Positions 19,724-28,293 of a DNA stretch of 51,804 bases are shown piece after piece. How positions within the stretch are numbered: the first letter of the stretch is position 1; each line of letters begins with the position of its first letter. Location: the NCBI GenBank assembly GCA_903887175.1, contig CAISOV010000066.1, forward strand, positions 1 to 51,804, in the 5' to 3' direction. Both the position numbers and the translations under genes were made by a program. The notes under the pieces are model-generated. The model had not been told where the DNA came from and made no database searches. It was given only the letters and a program-made list of their open reading frames with translations. Source of the stretch: an uncultured Micrococcales bacterium (GTDB lineage: Bacteria; Actinomycetota; Actinomycetes; Actinomycetales; Microbacteriaceae).

Positions 19724-20344
19724 ATGGCTATTGAAGCAACTGGGCGACGCGTTATCGTCGCCGAAGACGAATCATTGATTCGCATGGACATCGTCGAAAC
19801 TTTGAAAGAGAACGGTTTTGAAGTCGTTGCTGAAGCAGCCGATGGTGAGCAAGCAGTAGCATTGGCGACCCAACACAAGCCCAATTTGGTAGTGATGGAC
19901 ATCAAGATGCCTAACATGGACGGCATTACGGCAGCTGAGCAGATGATGGCGTTGCAGATTCCAGTTGTTTTGCTAACTGCTTTCAGTCAGAAAGAGCTGG
20001 TTGACCGGGCTAATGCCGCTGGAGCAATGGCTTATGTGGTTAAACCCTTTAGCCCAAGTGATTTGCTGCCAGCAATCGAGATTGCGCTCAGCCGCCACAC
20101 GCAGATTGTTGCTCTTGAAAGCGAAATTAGCGACCTGAACGAGCGTTTCGAAACTCGAAAACTGGTCGATCGCGCCAAGGGCTTGCTAAATGAAAAAATG
20201 AACCTGTCTGAACCAGAAGCTTTTCGCTGGATTCAAAAAGCGTCAATGGATCGCCGGCTAACAATGCAAGAAGTAGCCAAAACCATCATCGATCAACTCA
20301 GTGCCAAGCCAGATGCTGCGGCGGCAACGCCGGCATCCGACTAA
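19724..20344 (+). CDS. ANTAR-domain response regulator, PdtaR-like
   Basis: The receiver domain (residues 8-125) carries the acidic pocket AEDE, phosphoacceptor D59 in VVMDIKMP, the LLTAF switch and the KPF lysine. A coiled-coil linker (residues 130-150) leads to an ANTAR RNA-binding domain with LVDRAKGLLNEKMNLSEPEAF. ANTAR proteins act by binding RNA hairpins to prevent termination. Size and location next to pyk and polA match M. tuberculosis Rv1626/PdtaR. ATG 19724 has GTGGAG upstream; the track start (GTG 19667) adds an unconserved extension. No sensor kinase is in the window. The product is 206 residues. Confidence 0.9.
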   Translation: MAIEATGRRVIVAEDESLIRMDIVETLKENGFEVVAEAADGEQAVALATQHKPNLVVMDIKMPNMDGITAAEQMMALQIPVVLLTAFSQKELVDRANAAGAMAYVVKPFSPSDLLPAIEIALSRHTQIVALESEISDLNERFETRKLVDRAKGLLNEKMNLSEPEAFRWIQKASMDRRLTMQEVAKTIIDQLSAKPDAAAATPASD

Positions 20345-20359
20345 AAAATCTTGCTGGGC

Positions 20360-20788
20360 CTAGTTCGCATCACGTAATAGGTTTGTGATGCGCACTGTCG
20401 ACAATCGGCGCCCCTGCTCGTCGCTAATGGCAATTTCATGGGTTGTAAGCGTGCGACCCAAGCTAACCGCCGTGCAAACGCCTGTGACAGTGCCTTCAGT
20501 GGCAGAACGACTGTGCGACGCATTGATCTCGATACCCACCGCAAAGCGGCCCTCGCCGGCAGCGACGTTCGCCGCAAAACTTCCGAGGGTTTCAGCAAGC
20601 ACGACATAGGCCCCACCGTGCATCAAACCCAGTGGCTGAGTGTTACCTAAAACCGGCATTGTGGCAACGGCTCGTTCAGCACTCAATTCGATAAGTTCGA
20701 TGCCCATTTTGTCGGCCAAAGCACCCAGGCCTCTAAGAGCGAGCAGCCGTTTTGCTTCTTCGCTTGCGATAATTTTTGGCTGTGTCAT
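20360..20788 (-). CDS. Hotdog-fold acyl-CoA thioesterase (PaaI/menaquinone-type)
   Basis: A 142-residue hotdog protein. The core LGLMHGGAYVVLAETLGS is the HGG active-site segment of PaaI/YdiI-type thioesterases, and the GIEINASHSRSATEG strand is typical. Substrate is uncertain; 1,4-dihydroxy-2-naphthoyl-CoA in menaquinone synthesis or a phenylacetate intermediate are family options. It converges with the response regulator and diverges from polA, sharing a 43-base promoter region. GAGG precedes its ATG. The M. tuberculosis locus also has a thioesterase (tesB1) near pykA, but that is a different family. Confidence 0.85.
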   Translation of the reverse strand: MTQPKIIASEEAKRLLALRGLGALADKMGIELIELSAERAVATMPVLGNTQPLGLMHGGAYVVLAETLGSFAANVAAGEGRFAVGIEINASHSRSATEGTVTGVCTAVSLGRTLTTHEIAISDEQGRRLSTVRITNLLRDAN

Positions 20789-20816
20789 TTTGCCTCACAA
20801 GTTTGTCTAGTCAGCC

Positions 20817-20831
20817 AGTTAGGCTAGTTTC
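20817..20831 (+). promoter_or_regulatory. AGTTAGGCT element, leaderless promoter of polA
   Basis: AGTTAGGCT contains TAGGCT (20820-20825), a TANNNT -10, ending exactly six bases before the polA ATG. +1 would coincide with the ATG. There is no Shine-Dalgarno. The same nine bases at the same spacing occur before coaE and uvrA. Confidence 0.55.
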
Positions 20832-23543
20832 ATGAACTCTAACGCCAAGCCTACTCTTCTGTTGATTGACGGTCACTCGTTAGCGTTTCGAGCCTTTTAT
20901 GCTCTGAGCCCCGACAGCTTTCGCACGCCAGACGGCCAGCACACCAACGCGGTGCACGGCTTCATCTCGATGCTGCTAAACATTCTTTCGGCTGAAAAAC
21001 CTACCCACTTGGCTGTAGCTTTCGACATTTCGAGAAGCTCTTTTCGCACCGAGGTTTACCCGGAATATAAAGGCACCCGAGGCGAGACCCCGCCAGAGTT
21101 TAATGGTCAAACTGAGTTGCTGCGCGAAGCTCTCGCAGCCATGAACATTCACACCTTAACTCGCGAAAACTACGAGGCCGACGATATTTTGGCAAGCCTG
21201 GCAGATCAGGGGGCCGCGGCCGGCTATAACGTGTTTGTGGTTTCTGGCGACCGCGACACTTTTCAACTAATTGGCGATTCAACGACCATTCTGTACCCCG
21301 TCAAAGGTGTGTTGAATTTAGCGCGCATGGATGACACCGCAGTGCGCGAAAAATACGCGGTAGCTGCCAAAAATTATCCTGATCTTGCGGCTCTCGTTGG
21401 CGAGACTAGTGACAACCTGCCAGGAATTCCGGGTGTCGGGCCAAAAACTGCTGCCAAGTGGTTGCAGGAATATGGCTCACTGCAAGCCATATTTGACTCG
21501 GCCGACGAGATCAAAGGCAAAGTTGGCGAAAGCCTGCGCGAGCACATGCAGCTGGCAGTTCGCAACCGTCAACTCAACCATCTGGTGCGTGACCTTGAAT
21601 TTGACTTTGGTTTCGACGACCTAAAACTCGGCGCAGTCGATGAATCTAAAGTGCGCGAAGTTTTTGCAAAGTTGCACTTCAAATCGCTTACCGAACGGGT
21701 TTTGCGCCTGCGCGGGGCTAGCGGCAGCCAAACCGCCAACTCACCAAGCGACGCTGAAAGCAGCTCGTGGGTAGAAGACGTTGCAAGTGCTGCAGAGCAG
21801 TCGCCAAGCCGCATGGCCGCGCTAAACCTGCCTGCAACACCAACTCCTAAAGTCGTTGATTTTGCGGCTTTAACCGAGTTTTTGACAGCCGAGAAGGGCA
21901 CCTTAGGTCTTGCAATAGCCTCAGATTTAGCTGGCTTTGCGGTGGCCACCGAAACTCAGGTGTTGACCTGGCTGCCCGCAAACCCTGCAGAGTTGATTGC
22001 CAAGCTCGGTGCCTGGCTGGCTGATGAGAACGCCTCTAAGGCAGTATTTGATGGCAAAAACCTTACGCGCCGGCTACTTGGCGCCGGCGCAAAATTAGCC
22101 GGAGCCAACTATGACGGTCTGCTGCTTAGCTATTTGCTAAACCCGCTTAGCCGCACCTATTCGCTTGACGATCTGGTTACTGAGCATCTAGGCATCGAAG
22201 TGTCTCGCGCTGACACTAATCAACTTGTGCCCGAAGAAACCGAAACTTTTGGCCTAGACGCCTGGTTGGCTTTGGTGCTGGCTGAACAGACTCACAAGCT
22301 GGTTGAAGAGCAAGACCAACTTCGGGCCTACAGCCAAGTTGACTTGCCAACCAACTCAACTCTTGCCCGCATGGAACATCTTGGGGTGAGCGTTGACACC
22401 GTCAAACTTGAAGCACTCTTTGACCGCCTAACAGGCGAAGTGGCTGCAGCCTCGCAGGCTGCCTATGACCTAATTGGCCACGAGATTAACCTGGCATCAC
22501 CAAAGCAGCTGCAAACCGTGCTTTTCGAAGAGCTCGGAATGACCGGCACAAAAGCTGTGAAAACAGGTTTTAGCACAAACGCTGAGGCTCTAACGACGTT
22601 GTTCGAGCAAACCGGGCATCCGTTCTTAGAGCGCTTGCTAGAGCACCGCGAAGTCAGCAAGATTCGCCAAATAGTCGAGACTCTTTTGAAAGCTGTTGAG
22701 CCTGACGGGCGCATTCACACCAACTATGGCCAAACCGGCACCAGCACTGGGCGCCTTTCAAGCGATAACCCAAACCTGCAAAACATTCCGATTCGCAGTG
22801 AACGAGGGCGCGAAATTCGAGACGCATTCGTATTTGGCAAAGGTTTTGAAACCCTCTTGACCGCCGACTATTCACAAATCGAGATGCGCATTTTGGCTCA
22901 CCTCGCCGCCGATGATGGCCTTATTGAAGCTTTTAAAACCGGTGAAGACCTTCACAGGTTTGTCGGCTCACGCATTTTTGGTGTGCCACCAACCGAAGTG
23001 ACCTCAGCCATGCGCTCTAAAGTGAAAGCTATGAGCTATGGCTTGGTTTATGGGCTCAGCGAATATGGTTTGGCTAAGCAACTTCGAATGAGCAACGGTG
23101 AGGCAAAGCAGCTAATGGCTGACTATTTTGCGCGATTCGGGGGAGTACGAAGCTATTTGGCGCGTGTAGTAGACGAGGCTAAAACCATCGGATACACCGT
23201 AACCACTTTTGGTCGACGCCGCCCATTCGACGACCTGAACAGCAAGATCTTTCAAATTCGTGAAAACGCCCGTCGCGCAGCACTAAACGCGCCGATTCAA
23301 GGCACCGCTGCCGATATCATGAAACTGGCAATGACCAAAATTGATCAAGCCATGCAAGCCGATGGCCTAAAGAGCCAGATGTTGCTTCAGGTTCACGATG
23401 AGCTGGTTTTTGAGGTTGCGCCCGGTGAGCTTGAGGCGTTGAAAGCATTGGTAATCGACAAAATGTCTAACGTAGTTGAACTTTCGGTGCCGCTAGAAGT
23501 TCAAATAGGTGTTGGGTCGAGCTGGGATGCAGCCGGTCACTGA
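20832..23543 (+). CDS. polA: DNA polymerase I
   Basis: Repair and Okazaki-fragment polymerase, 903 residues. The N-terminal 5'-nuclease has LLIDGHSLAFRAFYA, EADDILAS and VVSGDRDTFQL with a helix-hairpin-helix. The central region (about residues 320-500) has the place of the 3'-5' exonuclease but the DxE metal motif is replaced (GLAIASDLAGF), so proofreading is probably lost, as in many actinobacteria. The polymerase domain is intact: TADYSQIEMRILAH, KAMSYGLVYG and LLQVHDELVFE. Its stop overlaps the start of the HPr gene (TGATG). No SOS box is seen upstream. Confidence 0.97.
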   Translation: MNSNAKPTLLLIDGHSLAFRAFYALSPDSFRTPDGQHTNAVHGFISMLLNILSAEKPTHLAVAFDISRSSFRTEVYPEYKGTRGETPPEFNGQTELLREALAAMNIHTLTRENYEADDILASLADQGAAAGYNVFVVSGDRDTFQLIGDSTTILYPVKGVLNLARMDDTAVREKYAVAAKNYPDLAALVGETSDNLPGIPGVGPKTAAKWLQEYGSLQAIFDSADEIKGKVGESLREHMQLAVRNRQLNHLVRDLEFDFGFDDLKLGAVDESKVREVFAKLHFKSLTERVLRLRGASGSQTANSPSDAESSSWVEDVASAAEQSPSRMAALNLPATPTPKVVDFAALTEFLTAEKGTLGLAIASDLAGFAVATETQVLTWLPANPAELIAKLGAWLADENASKAVFDGKNLTRRLLGAGAKLAGANYDGLLLSYLLNPLSRTYSLDDLVTEHLGIEVSRADTNQLVPEETETFGLDAWLALVLAEQTHKLVEEQDQLRAYSQVDLPTNSTLARMEHLGVSVDTVKLEALFDRLTGEVAAASQAAYDLIGHEINLASPKQLQTVLFEELGMTGTKAVKTGFSTNAEALTTLFEQTGHPFLERLLEHREVSKIRQIVETLLKAVEPDGRIHTNYGQTGTSTGRLSSDNPNLQNIPIRSERGREIRDAFVFGKGFETLLTADYSQIEMRILAHLAADDGLIEAFKTGEDLHRFVGSRIFGVPPTEVTSAMRSKVKAMSYGLVYGLSEYGLAKQLRMSNGEAKQLMADYFARFGGVRSYLARVVDEAKTIGYTVTTFGRRRPFDDLNSKIFQIRENARRAALNAPIQGTAADIMKLAMTKIDQAMQADGLKSQMLLQVHDELVFEVAPGELEALKALVIDKMSNVVELSVPLEVQIGVGSSWDAAGH

Positions 23544-23800
23544 TGCTTAGCCGTCAAGTAACAATCACTTCGCCCGATGGGCTGCACGCCAGACCTGCCA
23601 ACGAATTTGCCCGCTTAGCTGCCGGCGCGCCCGAAAGAGTTATGGTTTCTCGACCAGGTGAAAACAAAGTTCGCGGCGATAGCATGCTGTCGCTAATGAC
23701 TTTGGGCTTGCGCGGGGGCGAAACAGTAATCATTGAGATATCTGACGACTCTCAAGAAAGCTTGTTAGAGAAGCTAATTAGCCTATTATCGACTCACTAA
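23543..23800 (+). CDS. ptsH: HPr-like phosphocarrier protein
   Basis: An 85-residue PTS HPr protein. H15 in SPDGLHARPA is the enzyme I phosphorylation site, and S47 in GDSMLSLMTLG matches the HPr kinase site of other bacteria, although actinobacteria generally lack that kinase. It therefore looks competent for phosphotransfer. Its ATG overlaps the polA stop by one base, so it is translated with polA rather than with ptsI or sugar permease genes, which are not in the window. That location is unusual and its partner enzymes cannot be identified here. Confidence 0.9.
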   Translation: MLSRQVTITSPDGLHARPANEFARLAAGAPERVMVSRPGENKVRGDSMLSLMTLGLRGGETVIIEISDDSQESLLEKLISLLSTH

Positions 23801-23849
23801 ACGGAGTAAGATTGAAAAGCGCGTTTGCGCAACCTTAATCCATTTGTTT

Positions 23850-23867
23850 CAGCAATTTGTTTTGCTG
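23850..23867 (+). other. Stem-loop in the rpsA leader
   Basis: CAGCAA-TTTGTT-TTGCTG forms a 6-bp perfect stem, 31 bases upstream of the rpsA ATG. No T tract follows, so it is not a terminator of the polA-HPr unit. rpsA has no clear Shine-Dalgarno, so this hairpin could belong to a structured translational leader, as known for S1 in E. coli; homology of mechanism is inference. Confidence 0.3.
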
Positions 23868-23898
23868 CGACCCGAGAAAAAAACGAGTAAACCTCCAT

Positions 23899-25377
23899 AT
23901 GACCACCACTACTAAAAAGCAGATTGCTGTTGACGACATCGGCTCTGCTGAAGACTTTCTAGCCGCTGTAGAAGCGACTCTAAAGTTCTTTAACGACGGC
24001 GACCTAATCAGCGGCATCGTTGTAAAAATTGACCGCGACGAAGTTTTGCTTGACGTCGGTTACAAAACTGAAGGTGTTATTCCTTCACGTGAACTTTCTA
24101 TTCGCCACGACGCAGACCCATCTGAGATCGTCAGCGTTGGCGACGCAGTTGAAGCCCTTGTTCTTCAGAAAGAAGACAAAGAAGGCCGCCTGATTCTAAG
24201 CAAGAAGCGCGCTCAGTACGAGCGCGCGTGGGGCGACGTTGAGAAGATCAAAGAGGCTGATGGCACGGTTACCGGTACTGTCATCGAAGTTGTTAAGGGT
24301 GGTCTGATTGTTGACATCGGCCTTCGTGGCTTCTTGCCTGCATCACTTATCGAGCTTCGTCGCGTTCGCGACCTAGGCCCATACCTTGGCCAGTCGGTCG
24401 AAGCCAAGATTCTTGAGCTAGACAAAAACCGCAACAACGTCGTGCTTTCACGCCGCGCCCTGCTTGAGCAGAGCCAGTCAGCTAGCCGCAGCACATTCTT
24501 GGCAGACCTTGCCAAGGGCCAGATTCGCACCGGTGTTGTTTCTTCGATCGTAAACTTTGGTGCTTTCATCGACCTTGGTGGCGTTGACGGTCTTGTTCAC
24601 GTTTCTGAACTCAGCTGGAAGCACATTGAGCACGCCAGCGAAGTTGTAGAAATCGGCCAAGAAGTCACCGTTGAGGTTCTTGAAGTTGACCAAGACCGTG
24701 AGCGTGTCTCACTGTCTCTAAAGGCAACTCAAGAAGACCCATGGCAGGTATTCGCTCGCACCCACGCAATCGGTCAGTACGCACCGGGCAAGGTCACCAA
24801 GTTGGTTCCTTTTGGTGCTTTCGTTCGCGTTGCAGATGGCATCGAGGGTCTAGTTCACATCTCAGAGCTGTCTTCAAAGCACATCGAACTAGCCGAGCAG
24901 GTCGTTTCGGTCAACCAAGATGTATTCGTGAAGGTAATCGACATCGATCTAGACCGTCGCCGCATTTCGCTTTCGCTCAAGCAGGCTAACGAAGAGGTCA
25001 ACCCAGAAGGCACTGAGTTCAACCCAGCGCTTTATGGCATGGCATCTGACTTTGATGACGCAGGCAACTACAAGTACCCAGAAGGTTTCGACTCGGCAAC
25101 TAACGAGTGGAAGGCCGGCTTCGAAGAAGCTCGCGCCAAGTGGGAACTTGAGTATGCCGAGGCACACGCTCGCTGGGAGGCTCACAAGAGCCAGGTTGCG
25201 GCAGCTAACGAGTTGGCAGCAAGCTTGCCAGACACCTCGGCAGCAGCAAGCGACCCAGCTGCCAGCGCAGCTTCAAGCTCAAGCTCAGCTGCATACAGCT
25301 CAGCCGAAGAGAAGGGCACACTAGCTGGCGATGAGTCACTAGCTGCACTTCGCGACAAGCTGAAGAGCGCTGAATAA
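23899..25377 (+). CDS. rpsA: 30S ribosomal protein S1
   Basis: Single-strand RNA-binding ribosomal protein. It has four S1 repeats, starting near residues 34, 119, 206 and 291 (GIVVKIDRDEVLLDVG, GTVIEVVKGGLIVDIG, GVVSSIVNFGAFIDLG, GKVTKLVPFGAFVRV), typical for actinobacteria, versus six in E. coli. An Ala/Ser-rich low-complexity tail ends in ALRDKLKSAE. I chose ATG 23899 (MTTTTKKQIAVDD); the track adds 14 unconserved residues. There is no good Shine-Dalgarno. The product is 492 residues. A strong UUCG terminator follows. Confidence 0.96.
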   Translation: MTTTTKKQIAVDDIGSAEDFLAAVEATLKFFNDGDLISGIVVKIDRDEVLLDVGYKTEGVIPSRELSIRHDADPSEIVSVGDAVEALVLQKEDKEGRLILSKKRAQYERAWGDVEKIKEADGTVTGTVIEVVKGGLIVDIGLRGFLPASLIELRRVRDLGPYLGQSVEAKILELDKNRNNVVLSRRALLEQSQSASRSTFLADLAKGQIRTGVVSSIVNFGAFIDLGGVDGLVHVSELSWKHIEHASEVVEIGQEVTVEVLEVDQDRERVSLSLKATQEDPWQVFARTHAIGQYAPGKVTKLVPFGAFVRVADGIEGLVHISELSSKHIELAEQVVSVNQDVFVKVIDIDLDRRRISLSLKQANEEVNPEGTEFNPALYGMASDFDDAGNYKYPEGFDSATNEWKAGFEEARAKWELEYAEAHARWEAHKSQVAAANELAASLPDTSAAASDPAASAASSSSSAAYSSAEEKGTLAGDESLAALRDKLKSAE

Positions 25378-25402
25378 GCTTCTTGCTTAGAGAAAAAACT
25401 CT

Positions 25403-25438
25403 GAGAGGTCAGACTTCGGTCTGGCCTCTCTTTTTTTT
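25403..25438 (+). terminator. Strong intrinsic terminator after rpsA
   Basis: GAGAGGTCAGAC-TTCG-GTCTGGCCTCTC gives a 12-bp stem (one G-U pair) closed by a UUCG tetraloop and followed by eight T residues. It lies 25 bases after the rpsA stop and separates the unit from coaE. Confidence 0.97.
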
Positions 25439-25495
25439 GTTCGCTTTTAGCATCGCCGCGCAATGCCTTCAGCAACCTAAATAGCAGTGGCTAGA

Positions 25496-25510
25496 AGTTA
25501 GGCTTAAAGC
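25496..25510 (+). promoter_or_regulatory. AGTTAGGCT element, leaderless promoter of coaE-uvrB
   Basis: AGTTAGGCT (25496-25504) puts TAGGCT exactly six bases before the coaE ATG. A promoter is expected here because the rpsA terminator lies just upstream. No Shine-Dalgarno and no clear -35 are visible. Confidence 0.6.
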
Positions 25511-26128
25511 ATGTTTTTAGTTGGGCTAACCGGTGGCATTGCAGCCGGCAAATCAACCGTGGCAAGCCACTGGTCTGATTTGGGCGCAATTGAAATCGAC
25601 GCCGACCAAATCGCCCGCGACGTCGTTGCACCAGGCACCGCCGGGGCTAGCGCCGTGCGCCAAACTTTTGGCGACGGTGTGTTCAGCGATGGTGACGTTT
25701 TAGACCGCAAAGCCCTTGCTGCATTGATCTTTAACGACCCAGAAAAACGTGAGGCCCTCGAGGCAATCATTCATCCGCTGGTTCGTTCAGCCTCTCAAGC
25801 GGCAGTTGCTGCCGCGCCGCAAGATGCCATCGTGGTCTATAACGTGCCTCTTCTGGTCGAAGCTGGCGTTGACCTGCCCTTTGATTTTGTGGTGACAGTT
25901 GAAGCGCCACTCGATAAACAAATCGAACGCATGGTTACTCACCGAGCCATGACGGTTGAAGAAGCGAATGCTCGCATAGCCTCACAGGCAACCGCAGCTG
26001 CACGCGCAAACGCGGCCGATGCAATTCTGAGCTCAAACCAGACTATCGACTTGCTAATCAAAGACTCTGGCAAGCTCTGGTTCAAAATTGAGCAATTAGC
26101 TCACGCTAAACAAAAGGCTGGCAGCTAA
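25511..26128 (+). CDS. coaE: Dephospho-CoA kinase
   Basis: Last step of coenzyme A synthesis, phosphorylating the 3'-OH of dephospho-CoA. The 205-residue protein begins with the P-loop [12 protein letters not shown] and continues with [16 protein letters not shown], the family substrate-binding region, and HPLVR. It has no GrpB-like C-terminal extension, which some actinobacterial CoaE proteins carry. The stop overlaps uvrB by one base (TAATG), so CoA synthesis and UvrB are co-expressed, the same pairing as in M. tuberculosis. Confidence 0.95.
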   Translation: MFLVGLTGGIAAGKSTVASHWSDLGAIEIDADQIARDVVAPGTAGASAVRQTFGDGVFSDGDVLDRKALAALIFNDPEKREALEAIIHPLVRSASQAAVAAAPQDAIVVYNVPLLVEAGVDLPFDFVVTVEAPLDKQIERMVTHRAMTVEEANARIASQATAAARANAADAILSSNQTIDLLIKDSGKLWFKIEQLAHAKQKAGS

Positions 26129-28245
26129 TGGAGGCAACGCGCGCATTTGCCCCGTTCGAAGTTGTTAGCGAATACAAACCTTCTGGCGACCAGCCAACCG
26201 CGATTGCTGAGCTAACCAAGAGAATTAACAATGGCGAAACCGACGTTGTCTTGCTTGGTGCCACCGGAACAGGCAAGTCGGCAACCACTGCGTGGCTCGT
26301 AGAAGCGTTGCAGCGCCCCACCTTGGTTCTCGCGCACAACAAGACTTTGGCTGCCCAGCTGGTGCAAGAGTTTCGTTCGCTGCTGCCTAACAACGCCGTG
26401 GAATATTTCGTCAGCTATTACGAGTATTACCAACCCGAAGCATACGTGCCGCAGACTGACACATTTATTGAAAAAGACTCATCAATAAACTCTGAAGTTG
26501 AGCGCCTGCGATACAAAGCCACAATGAGCCTGCTAAGTCGCCGCGACGTAATCGTGGTCTCAACAGTCTCGTGCATATATGGCCTCGGTGCGCCAAAGGA
26601 ATACCTTGAGCAGAGCGTTGCGATTCAAGAGGGCGACAAAGTTGATCGCGACGATCTGATTCGCAAATTCGTTTCGATGCAATACAAGCGAAACGACATC
26701 GATTTTTCGCGCGGCAACTTTCGCGTCAAAGGCGACACTATCGAGATCATTCCGGTTTATGACGAACTTGCGGTTCGCATCGAAATGTTCGGCGATGAAA
26801 TCGAAGCGATTTATACGCTGCACCCATTGACCGGCGACATTGTTTCGCGCGAAAAAGCGATTGCGATTTTTCCGGCAAGCTATTACGTAGCCACGCCAGA
26901 ACGCATGGGTATCGCGATGGAAGAAATCGAAGCCGAAATGATTTCGAGAGTCAAAGAACTCGAGTTGCAGGGCAAGTTACTCGAAGCTCAGCGATTGAAA
27001 ATGCGCACAACTTTCGACCTAGAGATGATTCGAGAGCTCGGCTTTTGCTCAGGAATCGAAAATTATTCGAGCTACATCGACGGTCGCGAACCTGGCACTG
27101 CGCCAAGCTGCCTGCTTGACTATTTTCCCGAAGATTTTCTAATGGTGATCGACGAATCACACGTGACCGTGCCTCAAATCGGCGCAATGTATGAAGGCGA
27201 TGCCAGCCGCAAGCGAACCCTTGTTGAACACGGTTTTCGTTTGCCCAGCGCCATGGATAACCGCCCACTCAAATTCGCCGAGTTTAAAGAGCGAGTCGGG
27301 CAAACCGTTTATCTTTCGGCGACCCCTGGCAAATACGAAATGGCTCTAGTTGATGGGGTAGTGGAGCAGATTATTCGACCAACGGGGCTTATCGACCCCA
27401 AAGTCGTGATCAAGCCAATCAAGGGGCAAATCGATGATCTGCTCGAAGAGATTCGCGTTCGGGCAGCTAAAGATGAGCGTGTGCTCGTCACGACACTGAC
27501 CAAAAAGATGGCCGAAGAGCTCACCGAATTTTTAACCGAAGCCGGTGTTCGCGTGCGATATCTGCACAGCGACGTCGACACCCTTCGTCGTGTTGAGTTG
27601 TTGCGAGAGTTGCGCCAAGGTGTGTTTGACGTGCTAATCGGCATCAACCTGCTGCGTGAAGGGCTCGACCTGCCCGAGGTTTCGCTAGTTTCTATTCTTG
27701 ACGCCGACAAAGAGGGTTTCTTGCGCTCGACCACGTCGCTGATTCAAACGATTGGTCGCGCAGCCCGCAATGTTAGCGGCGAAGTGCACATGTATGCCGA
27801 CCGCATCACTGACTCGATGGCTCGCGCAATTGACGAAACCAATCGCCGTCGCGAAAAGCAGGTTGCCTACAATTTTGAACGCGGACTTGACCCGCAGCCG
27901 TTGCGCAAAAAAATCAGTGACATCACCGATGACATTTTGCGTGAAGAGCAAGACACGGCTGAACTGATCGAGCAGGCGCAAAGCAACCGCCGAGGCAAGT
28001 CGAGCAAAAACGCCGCAAAACAACAAACGGCAACCACTGGCAAACGCGGAGAAGACAGCATGCGGGGCCGCCCCGGCATCGCAGGCCTGGCCTATGACGA
28101 AATATTGTCGGTTGTTATTGATCTCGATGAGCAAATGAAACTGGCGGCATCCGAACTCAAATTTGAGCTTGCGGCGCGTTTGCGAGACGAAATAAGCGAA
28201 CTTAAACATGAACTTCGGCAAATCGAAAAAGCTGGACACATTTAA
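26128..28245 (+). CDS. uvrB: Excinuclease ABC subunit B
   Basis: DNA damage-verifying helicase-like subunit of nucleotide excision repair. It has 705 residues. The Walker A GATGTGKS, the beta-hairpin [16 protein letters not shown] used to clamp damaged DNA, the helicase motifs VIDESHVT and SATPG and the C-terminal UVR motif [18 protein letters not shown] for UvrC binding are all visible. It overlaps coaE and precedes uvrA by 48 bases with a separate promoter-like element. Confidence 0.98.
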   Translation: MEATRAFAPFEVVSEYKPSGDQPTAIAELTKRINNGETDVVLLGATGTGKSATTAWLVEALQRPTLVLAHNKTLAAQLVQEFRSLLPNNAVEYFVSYYEYYQPEAYVPQTDTFIEKDSSINSEVERLRYKATMSLLSRRDVIVVSTVSCIYGLGAPKEYLEQSVAIQEGDKVDRDDLIRKFVSMQYKRNDIDFSRGNFRVKGDTIEIIPVYDELAVRIEMFGDEIEAIYTLHPLTGDIVSREKAIAIFPASYYVATPERMGIAMEEIEAEMISRVKELELQGKLLEAQRLKMRTTFDLEMIRELGFCSGIENYSSYIDGREPGTAPSCLLDYFPEDFLMVIDESHVTVPQIGAMYEGDASRKRTLVEHGFRLPSAMDNRPLKFAEFKERVGQTVYLSATPGKYEMALVDGVVEQIIRPTGLIDPKVVIKPIKGQIDDLLEEIRVRAAKDERVLVTTLTKKMAEELTEFLTEAGVRVRYLHSDVDTLRRVELLRELRQGVFDVLIGINLLREGLDLPEVSLVSILDADKEGFLRSTTSLIQTIGRAARNVSGEVHMYADRITDSMARAIDETNRRREKQVAYNFERGLDPQPLRKKISDITDDILREEQDTAELIEQAQSNRRGKSSKNAAKQQTATTGKRGEDSMRGRPGIAGLAYDEILSVVIDLDEQMKLAASELKFELAARLRDEISELKHELRQIEKAGHI

Positions 28246-28258
28246 AAACTCTCACCTG

Positions 28259-28293
28259 TTCACATGCTTAAAAACCATAGTTAGGCTTTTCTA
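28259..28293 (+). promoter_or_regulatory. Promoter of uvrA with AGTTAGGCT element
   Basis: TTCACA (28259-28264), one mismatch from TTGACA, is separated by 17 bases from TAGGCT (28282-28287), which ends six bases before the ATG. This is the best -35/-10 pair of the three AGTTAGGCT sites and supports a leaderless uvrA transcript. No actinobacterial LexA palindrome is seen. Confidence 0.6.

Noticed and set aside
23857-23898. Upstream start of the rpsA ORF
   Set aside because: The added MFCCDPRKKRVNLH is unlike S1 N termini, and the conserved MTTTTKK start follows.
25201-25377. Ala/Ser-rich repeat-like tail of rpsA as a tandem repeat or mobile remnant
   Set aside because: It is ordinary low-complexity coding sequence at the S1 C terminus, in frame and ending in a conserved-looking helix.
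27685-28239. 184-aa ORF antisense to uvrB
   Set aside because: It lies entirely within the conserved uvrB C-terminal coding region, has no Shine-Dalgarno or family motif, and is a codon-bias shadow.
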